In this document: piece by piece, positions 25,507 through 35,900 of the stretch
Layout of the letters: every line of letters begins with the position of its first letter
How positions within the stretch are numbered: the first letter of the stretch is position 1
From: an uncultured Clostridia bacterium
GTDB taxonomy: Bacteria > Bacillota > Clostridia > Lachnospirales > CAG-274
DNA: 64,000 bases
Direction: 5' to 3'
Assembly (NCBI GenBank): GCA_947627855.1
Contig: CANQXR010000007.1
Coordinates: forward strand, 1-64,000
Position numbers and translations under genes: made by a program
The notes under the pieces: model-generated
What the model saw: only the letters and a program-made list of their open reading frames with translations
The model's database searches: none
Told to the model about the DNA's origin: nothing

Positions 25507-25569
25507 CCCCCTTTTGTCCGACGATTTGGTATTACAAAATATACCAAAAACAGGGTCTGACGAAGGGGG
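25507..25569 (+). terminator. Candidate hairpin after rpmE
   Basis: CCCCCTTTTGTC (25507-25518) can pair with GACGAAGGGGG (25559-25569), enclosing an inner hairpin TTGGTAT...ATACCAA. The T-run after it is weak (AATTTTATG). It may terminate rpmE transcription. Confidence 0.4.
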
Positions 25570-25649
25570 CAATTTTATGCCCTGAAAAAGGTATGCAGAT
25601 ATTGATTTAATTCGGGTCCGGTGATAAAATAGGCTATGGGAGTGATTTT

Positions 25650-26321
25650 GTGTCAGGCTTTTCAATGAAAATAATAATTTGTATATTTATGGCTGCCGAC
25701 CATCTTGCGGCAGTATTTCCGCAGACATTTCCTCTATGGTTCAGAATGGTGGGCAGATTTTCGTTTGTGGGGTTTGCCTTCCTTGTGGCTGAAGGCTGTC
25801 GCAAAACCGGAAACATTGAAAACTATATTTTCAGACTGGGACTTCTTGCCGCAGTCTCTGAGATATTTTATGATTTCTGCTTCGGCTATGGTCTTAGCTT
25901 TACGCATAATATGAATACTGTATGGACGCTGTTTGCGGGGGCGGCTGTTATATATTGCCTTACAAAGGTGGCGGGGAAAATTCTTCCTCTTATATATGCC
26001 TGCTGCATAATTGTGTCATGTCTTTTCCTGGATGTGGATTACGGAGTCTGCGGTGTTTTGCTTATTGTTATGTATTATTTTTGCAGAAGCAATATTGAAA
26101 TATTTATATCCACCGCTCTGATGTTCACAATAAAATACATACGGCTTATATATCCCTTTTCCGTATATACAATTTACTGGCTGTTCAGCGTTACAGCCTG
26201 CATACTCCCTATACTTTACAACAACAGTCGGGGCAAAAACATAAAATATTTTTTCTATGTATTTTATCCCCTTCATCTTTTCATAATCGGCATTTTCAGA
26301 CTTTTGGGAGAATTCATATGA
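25650..26321 (+). CDS. TraX-family membrane protein
   Basis: The 223-residue protein has about seven to eight membrane segments and the TraX-type start S-M-K-I-I-I-C-I-F-M-A-A-D-H-L, then FRMVGRFSFVGFAFLVAEGCRKTGN and F-Y-V-F-Y-P-L-H-L near the C-terminus. TraX acetylates F-pilin in the F plasmid. Chromosomal Firmicute members are acyltransferase-like proteins of unknown substrate. The GTG at 25650 follows GGGAGTG by six bases. It overlaps the next gene by four bases (ATGA). Confidence 0.85.
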   Translation: MSGFSMKIIICIFMAADHLAAVFPQTFPLWFRMVGRFSFVGFAFLVAEGCRKTGNIENYIFRLGLLAAVSEIFYDFCFGYGLSFTHNMNTVWTLFAGAAVIYCLTKVAGKILPLIYACCIIVSCLFLDVDYGVCGVLLIVMYYFCRSNIEIFISTALMFTIKYIRLIYPFSVYTIYWLFSVTACILPILYNNSRGKNIKYFFYVFYPLHLFIIGIFRLLGEFI

Positions 26322-26761
26322 AGATAGTTATAGATGCAGACGCCTGTCCTGTGATTGGGCTTGCAGTAAAAACGGCAAAAAAATACGGAATAGAGGTTGT
26401 GCTTGTATGCGATACCGCCCATTGCATCTCCAGAGATGATTGCAGGGTGATATTTGTTTCCAAGGGAGCGGACAGCAGCGATTTTATGATAATAAGAGAG
26501 GCTCTTCCCGGAGATATTGTAATAACTCAGGACTACGGGCTTGCTGCAATGTGCCTTGGCATGGGCATATATGCCATAAATCAGAACGGACTTATATACA
26601 GTGACGACAACATAGACGAAATGCTTATGCGCCGTCATATAACAAAAAAAATAAGGCGCACAGGGGGCAGGGTAGGCAGAATTCCGCCCCGCATAAAAGA
26701 AAACAATGTCAGCTTTACGGACAATCTGCAAAAGCTTATAGAATCCCTTATAAAACATTAA
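26318..26761 (+). CDS. yqxD: UPF0178 (YaiI/YqxD, DUF188) protein
   Basis: The 147-residue protein begins M-K-I-V-I-D-A-D-A-C-P-V, the family hallmark. It continues with V-S-K-G-A-D-S-S-D-F and I-T-Q-D-Y-G-L-A-A-M-C-L, and ends with a basic region (RRTGGRVGRIPPR). The aspartates resemble those of PIN-like nucleases, but function is unproven. It is translationally coupled to the TraX-like gene through a four-base overlap. Confidence 0.92.
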   Translation: MKIVIDADACPVIGLAVKTAKKYGIEVVLVCDTAHCISRDDCRVIFVSKGADSSDFMIIREALPGDIVITQDYGLAAMCLGMGIYAINQNGLIYSDDNIDEMLMRRHITKKIRRTGGRVGRIPPRIKENNVSFTDNLQKLIESLIKH

Positions 26762-26814
26762 ACAGACCGCTGCCCATCTTCACAAATTAATTTAAACAAA
26801 TTATATAATAGGGC

Positions 26815-26843
26815 TTGAAAAAACTGCCATTTAGTTGTATAAT
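26815..26843 (+). promoter_or_regulatory. Sigma-A promoter of the KduD-like gene
   Basis: TTGAAA (26815-26820) and TATAAT (26838-26843) are separated by exactly 17 bases. Transcription would start near 26850, giving a 50-base leader. Confidence 0.8.
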
Positions 26844-26899
26844 TTATTTATGAAATTATGGAATTTCAAAATTCAAAATGTGAAACGGAGGTAATACAA

Positions 26900-27697
26900 A
26901 TGAAAATGGAAGATTTTTCATTAAAAGGCAAGGTCGCTCTTATTACAGGTGCATCCTACGGTATCGGTTTCGCCATTGCTTCAGGTATGGCAGCCTGCGG
27001 AGCTACTATCGTATTCAATGACATCAATCAGGATCTCGTTGACAAAGGACTTGCTAACTATAAGGAAGCAGGCATAGAGGCTCACGGATATGTTTGCAAC
27101 GTAACCGATGAAGAGGCAGTTAAGGCTCTTGTTGAAAAGGTTGAAAAGGAAGTAGGCGTAATTGACATTCTTGTAAACAATGCAGGAATTATCAGAAGAA
27201 TTCCTATGTGCGAAATGTCCGCAGCCGACTTCAGACTTGTAATTGACATTGACCTCAATGGTCCTTTCATTATGTCAAAGGCAGTTATTCCTTCAATGAT
27301 AAAGAAGGGACACGGCAAGATTATAAACATCTGCTCAATGATGTCAGAGCTTGGTCGTGAAACTGTTTCCGCTTATGCAGCAGCTAAGGGCGGTCTTAAG
27401 ATGCTCACAAAGAATATCTGTTCGGAATATGGTCAGTACAATATTCAGTGCAACGGCATAGGCCCCGGCTATATCGAAACTCCTCAGACTGCTCCTCTGA
27501 GAGAACGTCAGCCCGATGGCTCAAGACATCCTTTCGATCAGTTTATCTGCGGAAGAACGCCTGCCGGCAGATGGTTAAAGCCCGACGAGCTTTCAGGCCC
27601 TGCTGTATTCCTTGCTTCTGATGCATCAAATGCAGTAAACGGTCATATCCTCTATGTTGACGGCGGCATACTTGCTTACATTGGCAAACAGCCCTGA
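26900..27697 (+). CDS. SDR dehydrogenase, gluconate 5-dehydrogenase / KduD-like
   Basis: The start is ATG 26900, eight bases after GGAGG; an upstream ATG at 26858 lacks a ribosome binding site. The 265-residue protein has the SDR cofactor motif T-G-A-S-Y-G-I-G, N-N-A-G-I-I-R-R, the catalytic S (I-C-S-M-M-S-E), and Y-A-A-A-K-G-G. G-P-G-Y-I-E-T-P-Q-T and the C-terminal VNGHILYVDGG match the gluconate 5-dehydrogenase and 2-deoxy-D-gluconate 3-dehydrogenase/KduD group. These enzymes interconvert keto-sugar acids, including steps in pectin uronate breakdown. That would fit the pectin enzymes at 32975, but the exact substrate cannot be read from sequence. It stands alone between promoter and terminator. 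Confidence 0.85.
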   Translation: MKMEDFSLKGKVALITGASYGIGFAIASGMAACGATIVFNDINQDLVDKGLANYKEAGIEAHGYVCNVTDEEAVKALVEKVEKEVGVIDILVNNAGIIRRIPMCEMSAADFRLVIDIDLNGPFIMSKAVIPSMIKKGHGKIINICSMMSELGRETVSAYAAAKGGLKMLTKNICSEYGQYNIQCNGIGPGYIETPQTAPLRERQPDGSRHPFDQFICGRTPAGRWLKPDELSGPAVFLASDASNAVNGHILYVDGGILAYIGKQP

Positions 27698-27717
27698 TTA
27701 ATTACATAGTATTCTTT

Positions 27718-27756
27718 CCCCGAAGTCCGGCTGCGGTCCGGCTTCGGGGCTTTTTA
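27718..27756 (+). terminator. Rho-independent terminator of the KduD-like gene
   Basis: CCCCGAAGTCCGG pairs with CCGG-C-TTCGGGG across a short loop and is followed by CTTTTT. Confidence 0.9.
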
Positions 27757-27769
27757 ATTTTTGGCATAT

Positions 27770-27808
27770 AAAAAGCCTTTCCCGATATCTGATTCGGAAA
27801 GGCTTTTA
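27770..27808 (-). terminator. Rho-independent terminator of the asnA transcript
   Basis: AAAAGCCTTTCC...GGAAAGGCTTTT forms a stable stem with A/T tails on both sides. It serves the convergent minus-strand asnA gene and can also act from the plus side. Confidence 0.85.
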
Positions 27809-27835
27809 ATTTAAGAAATTGCTGTAATATCAGTG

Positions 27836-28846
27836 TTAAAGTATGTTTACACCGAGAGCCTGTGCCTCCTCATAGACCTCATCGGGCCATAAGGATACCT
27901 GAACCTCGCCTATATGGGCTTTTCTCAGAAAATACATACAGATTCTTGACTGACCTATGCCGCCGCCTATTGAATAGGGAAGCTCCTTATTTATAATAGC
28001 CTTCTGGAAGGGCAGCTCCTTTCTTTCGGGGCAGCCTGCTATGTCAAGCTGCTTTATAATGGAATCCTCGTCTACACGTATTCCCATAGAGGAAATCTCA
28101 AAGGCAATGTCAAGAACGGGATAGTACACAACTATATCTCCGTTAAGCTCCCAGTCGTCATAGTCGGGTGCTCTTCCGTCATGCTTTTCGCCGCTCTTAA
28201 GCGCTCCGCCTATTTTCATTACAAATATTGCGCCTTTTTCCCTTGCTTCCTTGTTTTCCCTTTCTCTGGGCGTAAGGTCGGGATATTTATCCTCAAGCTC
28301 CTGTGTGGTGATAAAGCAAATATCGTCCGGCAGCATCGGCTTTATATAATCATATTCCGAAGCCATAAATTTTTCGGTTCTTTTGAGAGCCTTATACACC
28401 TTTTTTACAATGTCCCTGAGAGTGTCGATATTTCTTTCGTCCTTGTCTATAATTCTTTCCCAATCCCACTGATCAACAAAAACAGAATGAAGGTTATCCG
28501 TCACCTCGTCACGTCTTATGGCATTCATATCGGTGTAAAGTCCTTCACCGTGTCTGAAGCCGTATTTCTTCAGAGCCTGTCTTTTCCACTTTGCAAGGGA
28601 ATGCACTATTTCGGCAGTACGTCCGTTCTGTTCGGGAATGTCAAAGGCTACGGGTCTTTCAACGCCGTTGAGATTGTCGTTGAGCCCCGATTCGGGAGTT
28701 ACGAAAAGGGGAGCGGAAACTCTCACAAGGTTAAGCTCTTTGGCAAGAGCGACCTGAAAGTGATCCTTTACCTTTTTAATGGCGATCTGCGTTTCATGCA
28801 AATCGAGATCTGACTTATAGCCCTCCGGTATTACAAAATTCTTCAT
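27836..28846 (-). CDS. asnA: Aspartate-ammonia ligase (AsnA)
   Basis: The enzyme makes asparagine from aspartate, ammonia and ATP. The start chosen is ATG 28844-28846, preceded by AAAGGAG; the longer reading adds residues without a ribosome binding site. The 336-residue protein matches AsnA in length and motifs: E-T-Q-I-A-I-K-K-V-K-D-H-F near the start, the class II synthetase-like DQWDWE, and S-I-G-G-G-I-G-Q-S-R-I-C-M near the C-terminus. It follows asnS by 65 bases on the same strand, so asparagine synthesis and its attachment to tRNA are encoded together. AsnA shares its fold with AsnRS. Confidence 0.96.
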   Translation of the reverse strand: MKNFVIPEGYKSDLDLHETQIAIKKVKDHFQVALAKELNLVRVSAPLFVTPESGLNDNLNGVERPVAFDIPEQNGRTAEIVHSLAKWKRQALKKYGFRHGEGLYTDMNAIRRDEVTDNLHSVFVDQWDWERIIDKDERNIDTLRDIVKKVYKALKRTEKFMASEYDYIKPMLPDDICFITTQELEDKYPDLTPRERENKEAREKGAIFVMKIGGALKSGEKHDGRAPDYDDWELNGDIVVYYPVLDIAFEISSMGIRVDEDSIIKQLDIAGCPERKELPFQKAIINKELPYSIGGGIGQSRICMYFLRKAHIGEVQVSLWPDEVYEEAQALGVNIL

Positions 28847-28911
28847 GTTACTTTTCTCCTTTAAAATATATTGTATATAAAACCCCAAAGCCCGTTATAA
28901 AGCGTGGAGTA

Positions 28912-30303
28912 TTATAATCTGCAATTATTGACTGTCCTTGGGAATGGCACAACGTCACGTATATTCGTCATTCCCGTAATATACATAACGGCTCTTTCAA
29001 AGCCCAGTCCGAAGCCGGCGTGTTCCACAGTGCCGTATTTTCTGAGGTCGAGATAGAACTCATAATCCTCCGTTTTAAGTCCCAGCTCGTTCATTCTGTT
29101 CAGAAGCTTTTCATAGCTTTCCTCTCTCTGACTTCCCCCTATTATCTCGCCTATTCCCGGCACAAGGCAGTCCATGGCGGCAACGGTTTTATTGTCGTCA
29201 TTCTGCTTCATATAAAAAGCCTTTATATCCTTGGGATAATCGGTTACGAAAACAGGGCGCTTGAAAATCTGCTCTGTGAGATATTTTTCGTGCTCTGTCT
29301 GAAGGTCACAGCCCCACTTCACCTTATAATCGAATTTATCGTTATTTTCTTTCAGTATATCTATTGCCTCTGTATATGTTATGTGTCCGAACTTGGAATT
29401 AAGAACATTATTCAGCCTGTCAATAAGCCCCTTATCCACAAACTGATTGAAAAACTCCATTTCTTCGGGAGCGTTCTCCATAACATAGCTTATTATATAT
29501 TTGAGCATATCCTCAGCAAGTATCATATCGTCTTTCAGATCGGCAAAGGCTATTTCCGGCTCTATCATCCAGAACTCGGCGGCGTGTCTTGGTGTGTTTG
29601 AATTTTCCGCCCTGAATGTCGGTCCGAAGGTATATACATTTCTGAAAGCCATAGCGTAGGTTTCAACATTTAGCTGACCGCTTACAGTAAGGTTTGTCAT
29701 CTTACCGAAAAAGTCCTTTGAATAATCCACGCTGCCGTCTGCCGTTCTTGGGATATTGTCAGGATCCATAGTGGTCACTCTGAACATTTCACCTGCTCCC
29801 TCGCAGTCACTTCCCGTAATTATGGGAGTATGAACATATACGAAATCCCTTTCTCTGAAAAATGAGTGTATGGCGTGGGCGATAAGTGAGCGTACTCTGA
29901 AAACAGCAAGAAATGTATTTGTTCTTGGACGCAGATGGGCAATCGTCCTTAAATATTCGAATGTATGGCGCTTTTTCTGCAATGGATAATCCGCTGCGGC
30001 AAGCCCCTCCAAAACGACCTCCTTTGCCTGTATTTCAAAGGGCTGTTTGGCATTGGGGGTTTCCACAAGCTCTCCTCTTACAACAATCGAAGAACCAAGG
30101 CTTATTTTTGCCACCTCTGCAAAATTATCAAGTCCATCGTTATATACTATCTGAAGCGGCTTGAAATAAGTGCCGTCATTTATAACAATAAAACCGAAGG
30201 CCTTTGAATCTCTCTTGTTTCTTACCCAGCCGCCTACCTCGATTTCCTTTCCCACATAGTTTTCAGTGTTTCTGAAAAGCTCTCTTACAGATATTAAATT
30301 CAT
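28912..30303 (-). CDS. asnS: Asparaginyl-tRNA synthetase
   Basis: The 463-residue class II synthetase charges tRNA-Asn. The N-terminal OB-fold anticodon-binding domain (about 15-105) contains [15 protein letters not shown]. The catalytic core shows motif 2 ([21 protein letters not shown]) and motif 3 ([10 protein letters not shown]). Length is normal. It lies 17 bases after the rhodanese gene and before asnA. No T-box leader was found upstream. Confidence 0.97.
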   Translation of the reverse strand: MNLISVRELFRNTENYVGKEIEVGGWVRNKRDSKAFGFIVINDGTYFKPLQIVYNDGLDNFAEVAKISLGSSIVVRGELVETPNAKQPFEIQAKEVVLEGLAAADYPLQKKRHTFEYLRTIAHLRPRTNTFLAVFRVRSLIAHAIHSFFRERDFVYVHTPIITGSDCEGAGEMFRVTTMDPDNIPRTADGSVDYSKDFFGKMTNLTVSGQLNVETYAMAFRNVYTFGPTFRAENSNTPRHAAEFWMIEPEIAFADLKDDMILAEDMLKYIISYVMENAPEEMEFFNQFVDKGLIDRLNNVLNSKFGHITYTEAIDILKENNDKFDYKVKWGCDLQTEHEKYLTEQIFKRPVFVTDYPKDIKAFYMKQNDDNKTVAAMDCLVPGIGEIIGGSQREESYEKLLNRMNELGLKTEDYEFYLDLRKYGTVEHAGFGLGFERAVMYITGMTNIRDVVPFPRTVNNCRL

Positions 30304-30320
30304 ATTGTCCTCCTTAATAA

Positions 30321-30629
30321 TTACATTACGACTTCAAAGGGCCAGTCAATAAGCCCTCCCATATCATAAATATGCTTATAGCCAAGTCTGTCGAGAATTT
30401 TTGCCGCCTCCATACTTCTCTTGCCGCTTCTGCAATATACCATAACGGGTCTTTCCCTGTCCTTCAGAAGTTTTCCGGCGGTTTCTTCAAGCTCGTCAAG
30501 GGGAATTGATATTGCTCCGTCAATATAGACCTCCTCATATTCCTCCCTTGTCCTTACGTCAACAACAATAAGCTCTCTGTTCTCGTCCATAAGCTTTTTT
30601 GCATCGGCATGGTCAAGCTTTGTTATCAC
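30321..30629 (-). CDS. Rhodanese-like domain protein
   Basis: The 102-residue single-domain protein has the rhodanese pattern: [20 protein letters not shown], and the active-site loop Y-C-R-S-G-K-R-S with the catalytic cysteine. C-terminal [11 protein letters not shown] is also typical. It may transfer sulfane sulfur; the partner is unknown. It sits between exoA and asnS with gaps of 12 and 17 bases, so it is co-transcribed with them. It has no signal peptide. Confidence 0.92.
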   Translation of the reverse strand: MITKLDHADAKKLMDENRELIVVDVRTREEYEEVYIDGAISIPLDELEETAGKLLKDRERPVMVYCRSGKRSMEAAKILDRLGYKHIYDMGGLIDWPFEVVM

Positions 30630-30641
30630 AAAAACATCTCC

Positions 30642-31394
30642 TTACTCTATAATAAGCTCCACAGGGCAGTGGTCGGAGCCGTATATCTCCGAATGTATGA
30701 CGGAATCCTTTATTCTGTCTTTAAGCCTTGCGGAAACTATATAATAGTCAATACGCCAGCCTGCGTTCTTTTCTCTCGCTCTGAACCTGTAACTCCACCA
30801 CGAATATGCATCGGTTTTGTCGGGATAAAGAAATCTGAAGCTGTCAATAAAGCCCTCTCCCAAAAGAACGCTCAGCCTGTCACGCTCTTCATCTGTAAAG
30901 CCGGCATTTTTGCGGTTTGTTTTCGGATTTTTCAGGTCTATTTCGTTGTGCGCCACATTAAGGTCGCCGCAGTAAATCACAGGCTTTTTTTCGTCAAGCC
31001 CCTTCAGATAGGCTCTGAGGGAATCCTCCCACTCCATTCTGTAATCAAGCCTCTTAAGCCCGTCCTGTGAATTCGGCGTATAACAGGTCACATAATAGAA
31101 GTCCTCAGCCTCAAGGGTTATGAGCCTGCCCTCGCTGTCGTGAGCGGGATCTCCCATTCCGTAAAACACATTGAGGGGCTTGTGCTTCGTGAATACCGCC
31201 GTACCCGAATAGCCCTTTCTTTCGGCATAATTCCAGTAGGCATAATATCCATCGGGGGCAAAATCCGTCTGTCCTGCCTGCAGCTTCGTTTCCTGAAGTG
31301 AGAAATAATCTGCGTCCGCTTCGTTAAAAAAGTCCTCAAAGCCTTTTTTCATACAGGCTCTCAGCCCGTTTACGTTCCAAGAAATCATTTTCAT
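30642..31394 (-). CDS. exoA: Exodeoxyribonuclease III (AP endonuclease)
   Basis: The 250-residue enzyme cuts at abasic sites and has 3'-5' exonuclease activity in base excision repair. Key motifs are present: [15 protein letters not shown] (metal-binding Glu), Y-T-P-N-S, G-D-L-N-V-A-H (catalytic Asp and Asn), and G-S-D-H-C-P-V (catalytic His). Length matches the Xth/ExoA family. It appears to head the exoA-rhodanese-asnS-asnA run. Confidence 0.96.
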   Translation of the reverse strand: MKMISWNVNGLRACMKKGFEDFFNEADADYFSLQETKLQAGQTDFAPDGYYAYWNYAERKGYSGTAVFTKHKPLNVFYGMGDPAHDSEGRLITLEAEDFYYVTCYTPNSQDGLKRLDYRMEWEDSLRAYLKGLDEKKPVIYCGDLNVAHNEIDLKNPKTNRKNAGFTDEERDRLSVLLGEGFIDSFRFLYPDKTDAYSWWSYRFRAREKNAGWRIDYYIVSARLKDRIKDSVIHSEIYGSDHCPVELIIE

Positions 31395-31456
31395 AGTTTT
31401 GCGCCTCTTATAATCGGGGAAATACTGATTTTTGTTCCTGATTTATCACTATTTCC

Positions 31457-32959
31457 TCAGTAATATTCATTTATGATGTCCCATGCTCCGTCGCTTTCAA
31501 AGCCACGCCGCCAGAATGCACAGCCGCCGCAGCCATATTCAGTGGAAAGCTGAAGCCTTTTGCTCAGTGACATTTCGTCCTCAAGCCATATTTTTGTTAT
31601 GCCCTTTCCCGAAGAATACTGAGCATAATTCTGTCCCGTTTCGCTGTCGTAGGTTATCTCTGCGCCGTTCTGCTTTACTATGTCGAGGGCGGAATCCATA
31701 CCGCTGCTTTCGTTTGCCACTACGTTGTTGTCGCTGTCAGTGACCCATATTCTTGTGTAGAACGGACAGCCCAATATCAACTTGTCCATATCCATAAGCC
31801 CTTGGGAAATTTCAAGATATTTCTCCACCCACGGCAGAGAAGAAACCGACCCCGCCTGCGGACTTGTGGAAAAATGCTCGTCATACGCCATAAGTACGAC
31901 ATAATCGCATATTTCTCCCATTTCCTTCATATGATATCTTTCATTATACGGCGCCGGCATATATGTATCCACACTGACAGTAAGATTCATTTCATGAAAT
32001 CTGTCCGCAAGACGCTTCATAAAGTCCACATATGCATCTCCGTCCTCGTCATATATGGATTCAAAATCCACATTTATGCCGTCAGCCCTTAAATCTATAA
32101 TATATCCCAAAAGCTCATCTATAATCTTGTCGCCCTTTTCCCTGTTGTTAAGAAATTCGCTTGACACATCGGGGCTGAAGCTGTTCGTCACAAGTCCCCA
32201 TACCTCATAGCCCTGACTGTGCGCCCAGTCAACATATCCCTTGCCGGAAACATTGCTTATGCTGCCGTCGCTCCTGATTTCAAACCAAGTGGGGCATAAT
32301 ACGTCCACGCCATCAACAGGGGTCTGCTTGCTTTCGCTGTCGTTTGCCGCCGTATTGCTTATAGTGTCCCACAGAACAACCTTGCCCTCATATTTCGGAC
32401 CATCATAGTGCTCTGCCGTTCTTGCCGGCTCTGCCTTATTATCTGTGTCCTGTTCGTCAGCCTTGCTGTCCTCTCCGTCATATCCGGGAGTTTCTATATA
32501 TACCTTCCCCGAAGTGTAGTCAACATTACAGCCAAGACTTTCCGCCACCACTCTCAGGGGTATCATAGTATAGCTGTTTATTATTCTTGACGGAGTATCT
32601 ATGGCTATTCTTGCCCCGTTTTTATAGATTTCATTTTTGTCTATGGGAATGACTATAACCATATCCTCTTTTTTTACAGTAACCTCTCGTCTGTCGTTGT
32701 CCCATTCTATGCCGCAGCCAAGCACAGTAAACACATCTCTTGCATTCACAAGAAGTCTGTCATTTATAATAACGGGATATACGGTATATTCCGTAAGTTC
32801 CTCACCGTCAAGATAAATGGGAATATCGGAGCCTGTGTTTTCTCCCCTAAAGCCTATGTACTCCACATCTGCCACAGACATATCCGCCGCCATAACACTC
32901 GTGCAGGCTAAGCCGAGAATTGCCGCACACAACATAAATTTCAGAATATGTAATTTCAT
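31457..32959 (-). CDS. Exported GH18-family protein with copper-amine-oxidase-type stalk domain
   Basis: The 500-residue protein has a signal peptide (residues 1-24, ending S-V-M-A-A). Stalk motifs around residues 60-165 read INDRLLVNARDVFTVLGC and INSYTMIPLRVVAESLGC. An acidic linker is followed by a GH18 barrel (about 190-500). The catalytic motif D-G-I-N-V-D-F-E-S, with the acid Glu near residue 300, is intact, and M-A-Y-D-E-H matches the later barrel strand. YaaH/YdhD-like members cut peptidoglycan or chitin-like chains and are often spore or wall proteins. It starts 15 bases after the pectinesterase gene ends and shares its transcript. Confidence 0.85.
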   Translation of the reverse strand: MKLHILKFMLCAAILGLACTSVMAADMSVADVEYIGFRGENTGSDIPIYLDGEELTEYTVYPVIINDRLLVNARDVFTVLGCGIEWDNDRREVTVKKEDMVIVIPIDKNEIYKNGARIAIDTPSRIINSYTMIPLRVVAESLGCNVDYTSGKVYIETPGYDGEDSKADEQDTDNKAEPARTAEHYDGPKYEGKVVLWDTISNTAANDSESKQTPVDGVDVLCPTWFEIRSDGSISNVSGKGYVDWAHSQGYEVWGLVTNSFSPDVSSEFLNNREKGDKIIDELLGYIIDLRADGINVDFESIYDEDGDAYVDFMKRLADRFHEMNLTVSVDTYMPAPYNERYHMKEMGEICDYVVLMAYDEHFSTSPQAGSVSSLPWVEKYLEISQGLMDMDKLILGCPFYTRIWVTDSDNNVVANESSGMDSALDIVKQNGAEITYDSETGQNYAQYSSGKGITKIWLEDEMSLSKRLQLSTEYGCGGCAFWRRGFESDGAWDIINEYY

Positions 32960-32974
32960 TCAAACACTCCCTCG

Positions 32975-35900
32975 TCAGCTGACAGCTCTGTGAAGTCTTA
33001 CAAGAACCATATCTGCGTCCTTTTCAGACACAAAGCCCGACTTCTCATCGCCCAATATATTCTCCGCCTTTATATCCATCACACGGGCAGTATTGTCGAT
33101 AAGCTCCTTCATGGTCTGATATGTAAGTATATTCTCAGGATAGAAGCAGTTGTTTTCATCGCCCTTTGCTATATTGAATTCCTTAAGCGTACCGCAGGCA
33201 TCAACATAGCTTCTGCCCGTAGGCAGGTCTGAAAATGACGTATATAAGCCTGTGCCCTTAAGCCCGAGAGTATTCGCAAGATGTTCGGCAAATTCGCCCT
33301 TCGTAATATATTCCTCTCCGCTTTCCTCATCAAGGGTTATATAGTCCTTGATGGTTGCCGAAGAGCCCTTCATGGCATTAAGGAAAGCCTCCGCCGCGGC
33401 CTTTGCTCCTGCATCACTGAGATAACCTGCAAGACTGCCGTTGTCGTCATAGGCATTGAGGGCTATGCTGTTCTCACTTCCGGCTTCCTTATATATAGCC
33501 GCCATATTTTCCGTCATATTGCAGAAATAAATCTGCTCCTCCGAAACAAGCGCCCTTGCAGCATCGCAATATCCCCCGTCAGTGTACACGAAGGAATCCC
33601 CCTCAAACACTCTTTGTGAAATAGGTGTGATTATAATGGGAACGGCTCTCTTTTCCTTAACAGGCTTTACATAATAGTTGTAAAGATAATATTCAAAGCT
33701 GCCCTCGCTGTCCTTTCCGCCCTCGGCAGATGTAAAGCCGTCTCCGGGAAGTCTGTCGTTTGTTCCGAAATGTATTATAACATAATCGCCCTCCGAAAGA
33801 GCATTCATAAAGTCGGCGTACTGCTGTGTGTTTACATAGCTTTTGGAGCTTGCCCCCTCAACGCCGCAGGGCACAACATCTATAAGCTCCGACAGATTTT
33901 CCGAAAGATAGGAGGGAAGGCTGCCCTTGCCAATTACGTTTGCGCTTTTGTCCCCTGTGTAGTCCTTGAAATATTCGTCCCCCACAAGATAGAGCTTTGC
34001 GCTCTTAAGTCCGTCTGTCCGTTCCACATCGGCTCTTGACGGGGTAATATAGCCCTCAAGCCCTATTCCGGCATCACTGACTGCCTGTGCAAACTTGCTG
34101 GCTATTATGTTTGCTCCGAATTTGTTGTAGTGCGTAAGGTCCATAGAGCCGTCAGCCTTTATATTCGTAAGCCCCTGAACCATTGTATAACCATAGCTTT
34201 CGTAAAGATTTTTAGTAACCTCGTAGAAATCCACCAAATCGCAGTTTTTCTCCTCCGCTACCTGTCTTACCACTTCGAGATAGCCGTCATTTTCACCGTG
34301 ATGGGGAGTTATTTTGCCGTCAGAATCAAAGAAAACTCTGCATATGGAGGTCATCAGAACAGGCGTTGCCCCTGTTTCTCTCACACGGTCAACATATTCC
34401 TCTATATACCATTTGAATGTACCGCCCTGCTGTGGGTAATATGTTTCCGAATAGGGATATTCCGTATTGGCATAGGCGTCCAGAAGGCTCTGAGGCGTCT
34501 TTGACTTTACAGGTCTTATAGACGGATAAACTCCTCTGCTGTCGGGCTGACCAAGGGCAACTGAATATTCAAGTCTGTATGTCTCGTCAGTCTGTCCGTC
34601 ATTTATGCCGAACTGTATGAATACATAGTCCCCCTCATGAGCCTGACTGCAAATTTCGTCAAGCCTTCCCTGATTCATAAAGGAACGAGAGCTTCTTCCT
34701 CCCTCGGCTTTATTTATTATTTCCACATTTTCACTGAAATAATAAGGTATGTATTCGCCCCAGCCGCCTATTGTGTTTCCGCTGCCGTAGTCCTTCGCCG
34801 TAGAATCTCCGGCTATGAATATTCTTACGTCCTTTTCCGCCGCTCCCGTTTTGCCATATACGCATATATAGTCGAGAAGAACGCCGTTTTTCTTGCCGAA
34901 TGTTTCAAAACCGACATAACCGCCACTCAGGCTTTCATCGTCACTTGCCTTAAGGGTGGAAAGTGTCTGCCCTGTTTTTTCCAATATGAAATCCGCCTTT
35001 ATGTCGTTTCCGCTTCTTTCGACACAAACATAAAAATATGGATTTTCCTCGCCGGAGTTCTGATATACGTTTCCCGTCATTGAGGTTTCGTCAGAGGCAA
35101 GAGTTTCTTCAACTCCGTTTTCCGCCTTTATAATATACCATCTGAGGGATTTCGTATTTCCGCCCCGTGTTATCTTCACATTATAATAATTGTTTTCGTC
35201 AATATAATTCACATATATATTTTCATAGCTGTCGCCGGAAAGTCCGTCTACGGCAGGATTGAACCTCATTCTGTATACCGCCGTATGATCTCCCCATTTT
35301 TCCGAACCATTGTATATAATTCTGTCGGCAGCGGCATTTGTTTCGTCTGCGCCTGAAATAAAGCTGTCAGCGCCGTTTTTTATGATTTCAAAGGCATTCG
35401 GCGCGCTTACGCTCCAGCCGTTGGGAACTGTGGAAAAATCCTCTTTCAGATATACCTTGTTCTCGCCGCCCACAACTGTTTCCGAAACAACTGATTTTAC
35501 CTCGCCTACATCTCCATAGCTTGTAATGCTTTCGGGATATACCTCCATTCTGATGTATGAGCCTATGTCCCTTTCACTTACTATATATTCCTTAAAGCTT
35601 TCCCCTCTGCCCTGAGAAACAACAAATTCCTTTTTTCCATCGACTGCAACCCATCTTATAAGGCTGTTGTCGTTGGCTGCGTCCTCCTTGTTTGCCAGTG
35701 TGTATGAGCCTCTTATTCTGTCGCCCTTTTCAAGAGTGGAGCCGTAGTCCATAGATATATCCGAAACAGTCGGAGCGTCCGTTCTTGCTGCTGTAACGCT
35801 CACCTTTGTTTTTGCCGTAAAGCCGTTTTCAAGGCTTGCCATAACGTATGCCTCGCCGGTTTCCACAGCAGTGATGTTTCCGTTTCCGTCTGTCTTTATA

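Noticed and set aside
30304..31456. T-box or other amino-acid-responsive leader for asnS/asnA
   Set aside because: The gaps are only 12-62 bases and contain none of the expected leader structure.
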